Shown here in pieces: positions 33,331-45,649 of a DNA stretch of 64,000 nt. The stretch covers positions 32,922,001-32,986,000 of the forward strand of contig CM114274.1 of assembly GCA_050084515.1 (NCBI GenBank). Direction: 5' to 3'. The stretch comes from Blasia pusilla. Its lineage: Eukaryota > Marchantiophyta > Marchantiopsida > Blasiales. The notes beneath the pieces were generated by a model that saw nothing but the letters and a program-made list of their open reading frames with translations, was not told the origin of the DNA and made no database searches. Within the stretch, counting starts at the first letter, position 1, and every line of letters starts with the position of its first letter. Made by a program: the position numbers and the translations under genes.

Positions 33331-34200
33331 ACCGGGAAGAACGCCGCGATGACAACGCTGTCTCATCCACTTAAGCACTCAGACTCACTGAGAGTCTTCC
33401 ACACTCCGCACTAGCTCACCTATGCTAATGGTAATTCCATGATGACACACCCAGCCTCACGTACACTCAACACTCGGGCTCACCATGAGCCCAACTAACT
33501 CACATAAACTACTGACATACGCTCAGGTCATACACTCGACCCCTACTCGGCAACCGCCGTACAAACATGCTACACATGAATGGAGATTACACTCGTCACC
33601 ATCACTGCACCCATCTAGCACCAGCTACTACTCGATACCCAACACTCCCAATCACACAAGATAAGTGTAGGGAAAAGGGACTCGAATGGGTAACTTGATC
33701 ATCCCCTCCAACCTATGACACCGTCAACACGCACTCCTCCATGTGATACGGCAACTCTGAGATACGACATTCTCCTCGACCAACACGTCGAACTTCCCGT
33801 CAGCACATACGGACTACCCGTTGGCATCGATATGTGCGTCCCCACCTCTAGCACTCCGTCACAGACCATCAGTGCAAAGCACCCATCACACCCTCAATCC
33901 TAGTCTCAACATCAAGTCGCAAAAAATCTCTCCAACTCCGTAACTCACATTCACCACATCTGCCCAACCTTGTAACTATTAATTGCGTATGTCCAACTCC
34001 ATCCGGTCTCACCCTTATCATCTTTGTCCATCTTACAACCATGCCCTCACAGCCGCGCTTTCACCTCCGACCCCTATTCCTTCCCGAGCCCTCCACAACT
34101 GCCCGTCTACCCCACATGGTGCCCGTAATGGCTCTCTCTTGGGCACGTTGCCCTATGCAGCTTCCTCCCCTAGCCTCGGAGCTCACCCAACTCCCCTACC
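33331..34200 (-). other. Leader of element B/D
   Basis: On the minus strand it matches parts of the leader of element C at 26050-26600. It also shares the 20-mer GGGCACGTTGCCCTATGCAG (34140-34159) with element E at 45660. No terminal block Y was found to its right, so the 5' end is lost or beyond recognition. Confidence 0.65.
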
Positions 34201-34789
34201 TCGCAATAGAGAAAGAATACAGAGCATTAATTGCTCTGTCGTGCTCTTTCCTGACCCGTGAGCACGCCCGGGTCAGAAAGGAGTCCTTTGGCCGTGCCGG
34301 AATAGGGAGGATGCAAAATATTTTCCCGGCGCCTCTTTCCCGTCCGCCCGCTCCGCTATTACTCAGGTTCGGATATCCGCACCAGTTGGGGGTTATTTCA
34401 TGCTCATGGCATGGCATGAATTTTTTAATCCCATGGCCCGCCCATTGACATAGATGGCAAGGCCATGTGCAATTTGAATTTCAAATTCTGAGCAAATAAG
34501 CGGAGCGGAGGGTGGCCCAGGCAAGCAGAGTGCAAGGGGACCCTGGGTGCGGAGGCTGGACAGGAGCTGCGAGGAGCGTTACTCATGCTGCTACTGCAAA
34601 TTTGCAGAGAGCCCTTGTTGTGATCTATGTTCCATCGTGCTTTCTTTGTGTGAGTAATCTCCACCAAAGGAAAAGTTGCTAGATCTGTGTGGTTGCTCCA
34701 ATGGTAGAGGCTACGTGTTCCCTGAAGTACTTTTTGATTGAAGAAATCTCCGTGGGTGCAAAACTGCGCTCATTTCCACCCCTTTGTCT
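34201..34789. other. Spacer, no gene recognised
   Basis: The frame 34041-34448 crosses it but shows no domain. Nothing supported. Confidence 0.4.
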
Positions 34790-37010
34790 TGCTCTTCATG
34801 CTGCTTCCCCCTTGAGGCCATCCACTATTATGGATCGACAGTGCAGCGTAATTTCTCCCTTATGAGCGATGCGAGAATGCTTTTCGATGTATTCAATCGA
34901 GCTTAACGCCATTGATTCATTGAACAGCATGGTAATCTTTGAGAATCCGGGTAGAGATGTATGTGAAGAAATGTGAAAAGTTATTTATCTAGAATAAATA
35001 TTTCAATATGTAGGAGTTTAAGATGATTGATGATTCAATGGTAGAGGCCTCAACGATAGATCCTGAATCAAGAGCTATCTGTATCATCAATCTGTCTTCC
35101 AAAGCATTTCTTGACTTCACTATTTGTGGCAAATGTATATGCTTGCCTTTGTGGACTTATTGCGACCCCATTGTCTTGCTCTTCATGTTGGTTCCCCCTT
35201 GAGGACGTCCACCATTGTAGATCGTATCGGCGCGATTTCTCGTTTGCGGAGCGATGACAGAATGCCTTCCGATGTAATTAACTGGCCGGACGCCATTGAT
35301 TCATTGAACATCATGCCAATCTTCGAGAATCCGGGTGGAGACGTCTATCAAGAAATATGACCGCTGTATATATAGAATATACATTCCAATATGTAGGAGC
35401 TGAGTATGATCAATGGTAGAGGCTGAATTTATGCCCATGCGTGATTTCCCAATTTCTCTGTTGTGGAGCGATGCCAAAATACTTTTCGATCTTATCAACT
35501 GAGCGAACGCCGTTGATTCATTGAATAGCATGCTAATTTTTGAGAATCCGGGTGGAGACATCTGTGAAGAAATATGGAAGGTATATATCTAGAATAGAAA
35601 TTTCAATATGTAGGAGTTTAAGATGAACGATGATTCAATGGTAGGGGCCTCAACTATAGATTCTGAATCAAGAGCTATCTGTATCATCAATGTGTCCTCC
35701 AAAGCATTTCGTGACTTCACTATTTGTGGCAAATGTATATGCTTGCCTTTTTGCCATTGATTCATTGAACATCATGCCAATCTTGGAGAATCCGAGTGGA
35801 GACGTCTGTTAAGAAATATGACAACCGTATGTATAGAATATACATTTCAATATGTAGGAGTTGAGGATGATCAATGGTATAGGCTGAATCAATACTTATG
35901 CGTGATTTCGCAATTTCTCTATTGCTGAGCGATGCCAGAATGCTTTTCGTTCTTATCAAATAAACGAACGTCATTGCCAGAACGCGCTTGACCGCCATTA
36001 ATCTGAGCGAACGCCATTGTCTTGCTCTTCATGCTGGTCCCCCCTTGAGGATGTCCACCGTTGTAGATCGTATTGGCACGATTTCTCGTTTGCGGAGTGA
36101 TAACATAATGCCTTCCGATGTAATGAACTGGCCGGACGCCACTAATTCATTGAACATCATGCCAATCTTGGAGAATGCGGGTGGAGACGTCTTTCAAGAC
36201 CCAGCGAACGCCATTGCCAGAACGCGCTTGACCGCCAACTAAGCGAACACCATTGTCTTGCTCTTCGTGTTGGTCCCCCTTTGAGGACGTTCATGCTGGT
36301 CCCCCTTTGAGAATGTCTAGAATGCCTTCTGATATAATGAATTGGCCGGACGCCACTGATTCATTGAACATCATGCCAATCTTGGAGAATGCGAGTGGAG
36401 ACGTCTTTCAAGAAATATAACAACCATATGGATAGAATATACATTTCAATATGTAGGAGTTGAGGATGATCAATGGTAGAGGTTGAATCAATACCTACGC
36501 GTTATTTTTCAATTTCTCTGTTGCGGAGCGATGCCAAAATGCTTTTCGTTCTTATCAAATAAGCAAACGCCATTGCTAGAAGGCTCTTGACCGCCAACTC
36601 AACGAACGCCATTGTCTTGGTCTTCATGCTAGTCCCCCTTTGAGGACGTTCATGCTGGCCCCCCTTTGAGGATGTCCAGAATGCCTTCCGATATAATGAA
36701 TGGGCCGGACGCCACTGATTCATTGAACATCATGCCAATCTTGGAGAATGCGGGTGGAGACGTCTTTCAAGAAATATGACAACCATATATACAGAATAAA
36801 AATTTCAACATGTAGGAGTTTAGGATGATCAATGGTAGAGGCTGAATCAATACCTATGAGTGATTTTGCAATTTCTCTCTTGCGGAGCGATGCCAGAATG
36901 CTTTTCGTGCTTATCAAATAAATGAACGCCATTTCCAGAACGCCCTTGACCGCCAACTGAGCAAACGCCATTGTCTTGCTCTCCATGCTGGTACCCACTT
37001 GAGGACGTGT
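34790..37010. repeat. Complex tandem array, seven units
   Basis: The phrase GATTCATTGAACATCATGCC, followed by GAGAATCCGGGTGGAGACGTC (or close variants), occurs near 34909, 35292, 35508, 35754, 36137, 36350 and 36711. Spacings are about 383, 216, 246, 383, 213 and 361. Other shared phrases are ATTTCAATATGTAGGAGTT, GCGGAGCGATGCCAGAATGC and GAACGCCATTGTCTTGCTCTTC. The short minus-strand frames with repeated wording (for example 35762-35998, 36720-36998) come from the repeat. Isolated pieces (GATAGAATGCCTTCYGAT) lie at about 40645 and 40790. Confidence 0.88.
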
Positions 37011-37185
37011 ATAGAGTAATTACTCACGCCATGACAGTCATGTTGTGTCATATGTACCAATAGATTTCCTATTTCAACTCATAATAAATTATTGCTAATT
37101 GCAGAAATTCAAGGAGTATAGGAAGCCATTTTGTTCAAGTCTTTTTTACTAATGAAAGGTATTATTATTATAATACCTTTACTAA

Positions 37186-38281
37186 CGAAAGGTATTAGGC
37201 TCTTCCCCCAAAAGTAGCCTCCACATGGTAACGTGTGTATATAGGTTACCTGATGATCGTTGACTTGATCAACCGATCACTTGGGGGAAGTAAAACGCAT
37301 GTTATCTATCAGTAGGCTAACGAAGATGTGACAATGTGTGTTGTAATATTTACTAGTGTTGGTTCAAAATGCGAGTGATTATAATGTCGGTTTCATATAT
37401 GAATTTAAATTATGAAACCTTTCGAAACTATAGGACTTTAAAATGTAACATCTTACAAATTTGCAATATATTGTTTAATTACTTTAAGTAGTTGTTATGC
37501 CAATGAGATGCATGCTTTAAAAAAAACCCCAACATTCTAGTTTTATATATCTTGGATATTTTCAAAATTTTGTGGGTGGAATTTCATTTGAATATCTTAT
37601 TTGAAAACTTTGTTTGAAATGGGCTTGATAGAAGTAAATTCAAAGTTTGTGGAAACACCAATTTAATATCAAAAATTTCACTCCTATCACTACATGCTAT
37701 ATTTTTTATGTTAAAGATTTGAACCCAAAAACGTATCACTACTTCAATATTTATTTTAATTGCATATTAATTGGGAAAATATGATATCGTCGTTTCCTTT
37801 TCCTAGGAGTCTCAACCAAGAAAAGAAAATCACTTTTTCAGTTCAAAATATGTCAAGAATATGTTAATCATATCATATTTGGTAGGGAGAAAGAATATCA
37901 TGATTGTCTTTATATATCTTATAGAGACCTTACAAGTCATATTGTTTCATAATATAAATTCATATATGAAATCGACATTATAATTACCTAAACTTTGAAA
38001 TATACACTAGTATTGGAGTGTTCCTCTTACTTTTTCAAACTCCCCTCATGGCATTCTCAACCAATATGATTAATCGCATTTTGAGCCAACACTATTAAAC
38101 ATTACAATAGACATTGTCACATCTTAGTTAGCCTACCGGTAGATAACGTGCATTTTACTTTCCCCAAGTCACTTGTTGACCGAGTCATCCATCACAAGGT
38201 CACCTGTACACACACGTTATCATTTAGAGGCTATATTTGGGGGAAGAGCCACTTGTGTAGCGATGTGTATGCGCATAATAA
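37186..38281. repeat. Long imperfect inverted repeat with Ty3-terminal sequence in its arms
   Basis: The left arm 37195-37430 pairs with the right arm 37947-38258. Matching points include CTCTTCCCCCAAA, AACGTGTGT, GTAGGCTAAC.AAGATGTGACAATG and TTTCATATATGAATTTA. The right arm carries about 95 extra bases. Read outward, the right arm starts TGTCACATCTTAG (38115) and ends GTGTAGCGATGTGTATGCGCATAATA (38281), like a miniature Y-X unit, and the left arm is its mirror Y part. The spacer has no gene. Confidence 0.75.
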
Positions 38282-39578
38282 CATATACCAAAAGGATCAA
38301 GTAAAACCTTTCCTTGTCTCATCTAAAATTATTTGCTGCTTTTCCAATTTTTAGATTGCTTTTATTCTCCCCTTATTACTTGGTTATATTATTAGCGTAA
38401 TAAATTGTACAATATAGGAAATTAAAAGCCCACAATTTGGAATTTCTTCCATTGAATAGATCAAAATTTAATATTCTTCATTCCTTCATAAGCTTAACGG
38501 ACAACATTATGATAATCAAAACATTTTCTCATGTATCTTAAAAACAATTACTACCACATATAATCTATATTGGTTAAAGGTATGACGGCCTTCCGTTTTT
38601 AGACGAGTGCATAATAACTTATATTTATCAGGGTTAAGTGGCGGAATGCAATCTGCATGTAGGGGGAGCCAAGTGTACAAAACTCATATAAATAGAATTC
38701 CTTTCGTTAGTAAAGGAGACTTGAAAAAAATACCTTTCCATACTCTTCATTTGGAAAACATTTATTATGAGTTGAAATGGGAAAACTTATCTGGGGATAC
38801 AAAAAGAAAGGCATATTCTTTTCCATTTTTGTAAATTCTAAATTTTTATTGTTATCGTAACTGTTTCATACAACCGTGTATGAACATTATTTGGAAGAAA
38901 ATGGAAAGCATTCCACCTTGCCCATATGATCATTATGGAAGGATTTTTTTCAAATAAAATATGTTATGTTTCAAAAGCTAACGTTCATATATTATTGTTA
39001 TTTGCTGGCAAATAGAAAGGTTTCTTCCCTTTCCCCTATACTACCTTAGAAGGGTCTTACAAGAAGAATTCTATTATCAACCATAGTCTTACTTGGAGTA
39101 CTTATACCGAAATGGGTATCCACTGTTACAAACCAAATAGGGTGCGAAGGGATTGAAGAGTAAGACGGAGAATATTGAAAGCGTTCTAGCTTTCTAAATT
39201 GGTTGTATTATACAATATGTAGATGGAAAGCATTCTAAAAATTATCAACCAACAAAGCTCTTGCGATCTGTCTTTCTGAATGACAAGGGTCGCATTCCAG
39301 CAATATTGTACAATATTATATAACAATGCTTGACAAATTTATTTCCTTCATGTTACTAGAACAAAACACAAAGAAAATCCATGTTACTATCCATGAGCAA
39401 TTACTCCATACGTGCTACTTATAGATATGGACCAACCTTAACAATAATGAATCCAAATAAGTGAAGTAAGACTTTATTATAACAGAAAAAGAAACTTTCT
39501 TATAACAAAAAAACAAATTTCCATGGGTCATGGTCATACTTAACTCTCATTTCTTCCATTATATTTGAATGAAGAGTT
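38282..39578. other. AT-rich spacer, no gene recognised
   Basis: Frames at 38148-38354 and 38607-38834 have no domain. Confidence 0.4.
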
Positions 39579-40320
39579 TCAATGGATAAGCTCCCTCAGC
39601 TTTTTTGGCAAAAGATCCAAGATGATTTGAGCGTGCAAGAATTCCCATGCACTCCTGTTATCATCTAAATACGGCAAAACATCGTTTTTCGCTACCATCA
39701 ATCCTAAAACGTCCATCTGTTCCATCATGGAATGTCCTTTGCAAACAAAATTTTGTACAACCTCAAGAAAGCCATGAAAAGTTTCCTCAAGAGGCATACT
39801 TTGAAGCTGATGGAGAAGAACCTGCAGCGTGTTGAATGAGGTCTACAATTCATTCACGATTGAATCCATACTATTGCAAACATTTGAGATTGCTTTCAAG
39901 CTATTCGATAAAGCCAAAAACTTAGCCAACGTTTTCTACTCAGAATTGGTTCTACCCTTACCTACAGGGCCCATAAAAACCTTGATGAAAGTTTCGCCAA
40001 AGTGCTTATTCATGTCCAACAAAGATGCATCTGTTGCATACACTGGACATTTGGAACTACTATCCTTGGACCTTCATGAGTGTTTCCCACTCCCTTTGAC
40101 AGATATCACACTTGTATCGCCTTCTTTGTGGCTTACATCCTGTGGAGTTCTCTTCCGAAATTCCAAGCTTTCTTTTCGGCTTCTCTTCCTTCCAGAATCT
40201 GAACTTTCCATGGGCATAAAATCTTAGAAGACTGAATACTCTCGATGGCTCTTGATGCACAGTTGTGATGCCACCCAATAGCTACTTCTCCAGATTGTAG
40301 GTGCCCTCTAAACAAACTCT
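39579..40320 (-). pseudogene. Unidentified degraded reading frame, minus strand
   Basis: On the minus strand several open pieces follow one another: HGKFRFWKEEKPKRKLGISE with CKPQRRRYKCDICQREWETL, then YATDASLLDMNKHFGETF and IKVFMGPVGKGRTNSE, then MPLEETFHGFLEVVQNFV and WEFLHAQIILDLLPKKLREL. Stops separate them (for example after KVQG at 40060). The CDIC plus an upstream CKPQRRR look like the rim of a zinc-binding site. I do not recognise the protein. It could be a decayed transposase accessory protein or a host gene relic. Confidence 0.4.
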
Positions 40321-41213
40321 CTTGCTGTCACATGCAAATCCCTGTATTGCAATGCCCACAAGGAAACATTTAAGAATGAGATTGCTTTCACAATTTTGTT
40401 AGTCAGTGGTAAGCAATCTCTCTATCATTCTCGTACACACTTCTTAAACGCCACAGAATCCAACCACAATGACTTGCCTCATTACGTGCACCCTACAATC
40501 TTGAATGGCATCTGTGTGGGCGCAGAGGGGTCCGCGGCGGCTCCTAAAAGTTTGGAAACATAGTTCAGGTCTGAAGGGAAGAAACACTAGGGCGTCGCGC
40601 AGGCGCACGCACAAGTTGACGCGTGGGGTCGCATCGTAGTGTGATAGAATGCCTTCTGATTGTATTTGTGGCAAGCAGTCCGGTATGTTTATTCATTACC
40701 ACACATGGAAGCTAGTACTTAGAGTTAAAGAGTTGTTCATTTTTTCAATGAACGCAAGTCTAACGGGAATGCGTGGTCTTTTGATAGAATGCCTTCCGAT
40801 AACATTTTAGGTAACCATTCTGGATTTCTTTATCAGTACCGGACATATGCGTTAGTATTGAAATATATATTGTGTCACGTTTATCTCTCATGTATTTCAT
40901 TCTTTGCTCAAAGTGCAGTCGTTTCCTTCCGAAGAAAGTGAAGAGTTGTTCATTATTTCAATTACATGGTGGGGAAAAAAAGAGCAAGGAAGGATCACCA
41001 ACTAATATAGGGAGAGACATTTATATAGAGATGCAATAACACAATCAATGAAATAGTAATAAACACCATACCACATGGCGTAAATCAGATATCAAGGATT
41101 TTGCATTGATCAAAATGTATTGGAGGATGAAGGATTGCATCCTTATTCAAAATCTCCAATGATGTCACCAAAAGCGTCATCAGTATACGGTGAGATCTGA
41201 AAATGAAGTTCAT

Positions 41214-41657
41214 TCATATATGGACATTCATACCTCTATTTTCTGAATGATTGTTCTGGAATATAGCAGCATCTCTGTCTAGTTCCTCTTGTGGACCCAA
41301 TTTTCTCTTCTTGGGTTTTGGCTTTGGAGAACATGGCAAAGAGGAACTATTGACCTCATCTACTTGAGAACTTCTACTTGCAATTTGGGTACTTCTTCTA
41401 GAAGGTTGTGACCATCGTTCAACGCTAGACTTCACTCGTTTGATGGAGTTGTTATTGATGAATCCATCTCTGTAAATCTGAAACGGATTTCCTGGTTGCG
41501 GTGTTAAGCCATTGTTGAGAGTCACTTTTGCTGTCTCTATTCTACCATTGGTTTCTCTCAACATCTTACATACTAATGTAAAAAATTGCAGGTTTCCTCC
41601 ACAATTAGTGCGTAGTTCATTGTATAACTTGTCCATAGTAATGACCATCTGCTCCAT
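41214..41657 (-). CDS. Hypothetical protein fragment, 147 codons, minus strand
   Basis: It reads MEQMVITMDKLYNELRTNCG, ending with a basic low-complexity tail (SPKPKPKKRKLGPQEELD) that looks like a nuclear localisation signal. The coding look, with an even amino-acid mix, a helical N-terminal half and a KPKKRK tail, suggests the last exon of a nuclear protein or of a FAR1/MULE-like transposase relative. There is no decisive motif. It has the same strand as 39579-40320 but is separated by about 900 bp without coding signal. Not identified. Confidence 0.35.
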   Translation of the reverse strand: MEQMVITMDKLYNELRTNCGGNLQFFTLVCKMLRETNGRIETAKVTLNNGLTPQPGNPFQIYRDGFINNNSIKRVKSSVERWSQPSRRSTQIASRSSQVDEVNSSSLPCSPKPKPKKRKLGPQEELDRDAAIFQNNHSENRGMNVHI

Positions 41658-42648
41658 TGAGGGAGATGGACTTGGGTTTAGGGTTAAGGGTCATGGATGG
41701 ATGGGAATGACCATGGGTTTAGGATGGGAATGACCATCTGCTCCATTGATCAAGTATGGTCGCAGTTGCAGATGGCATCACAACACACACTCAAGTGGCA
41801 GGAGCAAGTGCAGATCTGAGAATTTCTGACTGGTAGTACAGCGGCTTGCGTTGAGCTATAATTTCTACCCAAGAAACACAGACAAACTTATGAGCATGAC
41901 TGGATTTGAGAATTAAGATCTTTCGTCCCGGCTTGGAGAAAAAACATCAGCCTTCGGCTCACATAGAATGATTTGCATCAATGAGGGAAATCTCTTAGAT
42001 CTATAAGTATCTTTGCTGTGAGCGATAAGAGAAGGCATTATGGGGCAGTAATAGAAGGCATTACGGGAATGACCCAACCAAAAGTCATAAGGAACAGTAA
42101 ATAGTAAAAAGTCACCAGGAAAATAGTAAACAATAAACAAGTACATTCGAATAAGAAAGCGGAAAGCCACTGCCCCTTGCTAAGAACCTACGACAAAAGC
42201 GAATATATGATTGTAGTGAAGAATTGAAGGAATATACGCACTAGAGTAGCCATTCACTCAATTGAAACAGACGGATTTCTTGGAAAAGGTAGGGACGGAC
42301 AATAAATTACCTCCTCTAGAAGCAAAGGGACTAAACACCAACGCCACACAATACAAATCCCTCCGTGTACCCGGAGAAAAGTGTCTTCAACAGCTCCAAT
42401 CGAACTCCTACCCCTCTGGCAATGAAAGTTCTTATTACACGGAGCAATTTCAGTTCAGAACATTCGCCATCCGAATGTGGATGGATACTCGGTTGCTATT
42501 CCAACACGACCAGAGCTCCAGAGAACCGCAAGGGATTAACACACGACCGCCTCACCGGAAGGGGCTAACACACGGGCTAACATGTGAAACTAAACCCTAA
42601 ACCTACACAAGCCCGAAATCGCAATGTTCCAATACGACAACATATTAA

Positions 42649-42816
42649 CGTATAATGGGAGTGTACAAAGGACTCAACGTTGGAAGGCATTATGACATTA
42701 ACGTCGTATAATGAGAGTGTACAAAGGACTCAACGTTGGAAGGCATTATGTCATTAACATCGTATAATGAGAGTGTACAAGGGACTCAACGTTGGTAGGC
42801 ATTCTGTCCTGTCATG
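42649..42816. repeat. Three tandem copies of a 56-bp unit
   Basis: CGTATAATGRGAGTGTACAA begins at 42649, 42705 and 42761, each continuing GGACTCAACGTTGG.AGGCATT. The copies differ by only a few bases. Confidence 0.92.
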
Positions 42817-43489
42817 TGGATCGTCGGATCACAACAAACTGCAAAGGGGCAATCTCCTTCATCTACGTTTGAAGTCACGTAATTGGTTAGATATTTGATG
42901 TGGTGGATCGACTTCCTCATCATACTACACCCTTATTGGTGGATCCGCAGACCTGTCAGAGCCCCAAAGTGCTTATATGCCTAACTAAGCGGTCAAAACA
43001 AAACATTGGCTCCCGTTCGTGACACATCGAATGCAGGTATGTTGGGATGATAGGCATGGAAATTCCCATGCAGTCACATGGAGCATGGACATGGCGAGAT
43101 AAATATCCGTCACTGCATTACTTCTCCCACATCCGACCCGGAGGGCGGATATTTATAAGAAGGCCGGAGAAAACTCTCCGACCGACTCAGGGTAGCGGAT
43201 AGGTAGGGGGAATGGCGGGTGGGTAGGCGGGGCAAGGGGGTCCGGGGTTTCTGGAGTTCCAGAAACTTGGAACCATAAAGGCTCTGAGTTCTGACTCTAT
43301 AGAGGGCTAACTCCCCTTGCCTTGGTCCGCACCCAACTTTGGGGCCCCGCAGCCTCCTACTTCCCAACTTCAAACCCCTTCATGCCTCCGAACTTAGCCC
43401 TGCACCTTGGAGTCATAATGACCCCACAGGCACGGCTCCCTATGGAGTCGGCCCCTCTACAGAGCCCAGAGGGCTTGTCTAGATGGACA
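42817..43489. other. Spacer upstream of the LINE, no gene recognised
   Basis: It may include the lost 5' part of the LINE, but no motif is readable. Confidence 0.35.
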
Positions 43490-45130
43490 TCCAGAGTGGG
43501 TGGTTCTCCAAGTGGACGTGGAGAACGCCTTCAACTCAGTATCTCAGGCTACTATATTCACAGAGTTGAGGGACGCGGGTGGCCCCATGGCGAGCCTCAT
43601 TCCCTTTGTGCAGGCTTTCTATGGGGCCCCTTCGGCCCTCTATTTCCAGCATGGTCGATTCGAGGAGGAGGTCACGGTCTTGGAGTCCAAGCACGGGACT
43701 CGTCGGGGTGACCCCTCTGGGTGGCGCGTTGTTTCTTTGTGGCTCATTACCGAGCGGTTCTTTCTACGGTGGAGGCTTTCTCGGGTTGCATGTTCCTTCT
43801 TTTGGCGAGATGATACTCATATTGTTGGTCTGGAGATCTGGTTGTCCCTGCATTTGAGCACTTTTCAAAGACAGTTGGCACGTGTCGGCCTGGCGGTGAA
43901 GGTGGGGAAGTGCAAGGCTTGGTCTCCATCAGGCCTACGTGATGATCTACATTTACCCGACGGCTTCTTGCGACCTGTCGGAGGGCTTTGAGTCTTGGGA
44001 GTACCGCTCGGGAGCCAGGACTTTGTATCGACTTTTGTGGCAGCGGCTCTTACCGAGGATCTTCTCCACGTTGATGATCTTACGAGGATTGGTGACCCTC
44101 AAGTCGCCTTTGGCATTCTCTCTTCTTGTTTTGCTCGTAGACCTGGTTACCTCACTAGAACTGTCTGGACATCTAGTCACCTTTCTTCCCTATATAGATC
44201 CTTTGATAGGAAGCTCATGCAGGTGTTTGGGGATCTTCTAGGACCTGGCTCCTTAGAGTGCCCCATGGGGAGTTAGTTAGTAAGAGAGGCCTCTTGGCCG
44301 ATTTCTTTTGGTGGAGTAGGTCTTCTCTCGACCGAGTTAGTGGCGCCTCCGCTTTTTTAGGAGTTGGGCCAAGTGGCACCCCTCCTTTGCTCCCGATTTT
44401 TGGTTAGAGATAGATCGCTCCTTCTACACTACGTCTCCCAGGTCGAGGATGGCTCTTTCCCACTTCAGTCTTCACTCACGGCTTGTAGAGATTCCTTCGA
44501 GTTGAGGCCGAGCCGTTCTCCCCACTTTCTCCTCCTTAGTTACCTCCGGTCGGGCCTGGGCTCCAATCTTCCTTGATGGAAGCCCACTTTGAGGCGATTT
44601 TAGAGGCACTATGTCCGATGGGAATATCCCCATGGAGGTTAGGGCCCGATTCGCTCTTGCTCGGAAGGGGGCGGGCTCATGGGTAGGGGCGCGCCCTTCT
44701 CCGAGCTTTCCGTATCGCACCACTTACCTATACCACAGCGATGCGGTTCCGCTTGGGCCTCCCCAACCATCGGTGGTTGGTTCGACACACCTGCGAGTGT
44801 CGCCGAACTGGATCCACTTGGTGTGCATTTGGCACGCTGTCGATTGGGGTGAGAGGATAGCCACTCACGATGCAAAGGCGGGATATCATGTTCAATATTG
44901 CTCGGGAGAGTGGCTTCCATGTGTGCAGAGAGAGAGGCACTACTCCATGCGGGATTCCCTCATTCGTGCCGATCTCTACATGACACGTGAGGATGAGGTG
45001 GTTGTGGCGGACGTGGTAGTCACAGATCCCACGCGGGAGGCAAAGTCGAGCCCAAGTGGTGGCCCAAGGGCGAATGCTACAAGGAGCGGCGGCGGCGGCG
45101 GCGGCGGCGAAGAAGACACATATCTCTGAT
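43490..45130 (+). pseudogene. LINE fragment: reverse transcriptase and restriction-like endonuclease end
   Basis: RT starts LQVDVENAFNSVSQATIF, then PFVQAFYGAPSALYFQHG, SKHGTRRGDP and, after a one-base slip, PLGGALF. The active site reads RDDTHIVG (expected A/DDTHIVG). Downstream pieces on the same frame are VLGVPLGSQDFV and AALTEDLLHVDDLTRIGDP. The C-terminal part (about 44740-45060) has THDAKAGYHVQYCSG and RADLYMTREDEVVVADVVV, which fits the PD-(D/E)XK core of LINEs with a restriction-like endonuclease rather than an AP endonuclease. The 5' end is missing, and frameshifts and stops (for example at 43989) abound. A GGC microsatellite (about 45085-45110) interrupts the tail. It would move by target-primed reverse transcription. 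Confidence 0.8.
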
Positions 45131-45649
45131 CGACTACACGATGGACACATCTTCATCCCCCTCGGCCATAGAGATGTATGGGGCTATGGGGGAGAGGTTC
45201 GACTCGTTCTTACGGATCGCGCCCATCATCTCCACTCGAGAAATGGGTTGTCCTTAGCTCTGCGATTCTCAGTATTGTAGGCGCTGGTCTCCATAGCGTT
45301 GCGGCGTGCCCACGCTAATGGGATTTTTGCGGCGGGCTCATCTTTGTGGGAGACGCCGGCGCTAGAGGCCCACTTATGGGTAGTAGTCATAGCTCTCTTG
45401 TTGTTGCTTGATATTGTCTATCTTTGTTGGTGAGTTTCGTCGTTAGGGGGGGGGGAATGCCCCCTTCTTCCTTTTCTGGTCCTGTTGTGGCCTTCAGGTT
45501 TTGACTCTTTGAGTCCCCCTCTTTTGTACTTCCGATGGGTTTTCCATCACTCGTTTTTATCGAAGTGCATCTTTCTTCTCTACAGAGCCCTGCCCCTACC
45601 TCCATTCCTTCAACTTGCGTCCCGTGCCTCCCTGGCTTTGCCGACCTTC

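Larger units (their letters stand above)
22628..34200 (-). mobile_element. Minus-strand Ty3 element B/D, split by insertion of element C
   Basis: The left part (B, 22628-24959) is the 3' half, with the terminal blocks X-Y-X, then methyltransferase motif I, protease and gag-protease linker, all on the minus strand. The right part (D, 31975 to about 34200) is the gag region and leader, also minus. Removing element C and one ACGT joins B and D inside the gag linker, with exactly the same length as the matching part of element C's own gag (41 bases compared). So B and D are one older element. Between the methyltransferase start and the polypurine tract it has lost RT, RNase H and integrase. No 5' terminal block was found at its right end. 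Confidence 0.85.

Noticed and set aside
34685-34720. tRNA-like text (CCAATGGTAGAGGC)
   Set aside because: No matching B box, acceptor stem or anticodon arm. The phrase belongs to the nearby tandem repeat wording.
42262-42600. 112-codon frame 42262-42600
   Set aside because: No recognisable domain and a second overlapping frame of similar length, with no sign of coding constraint.
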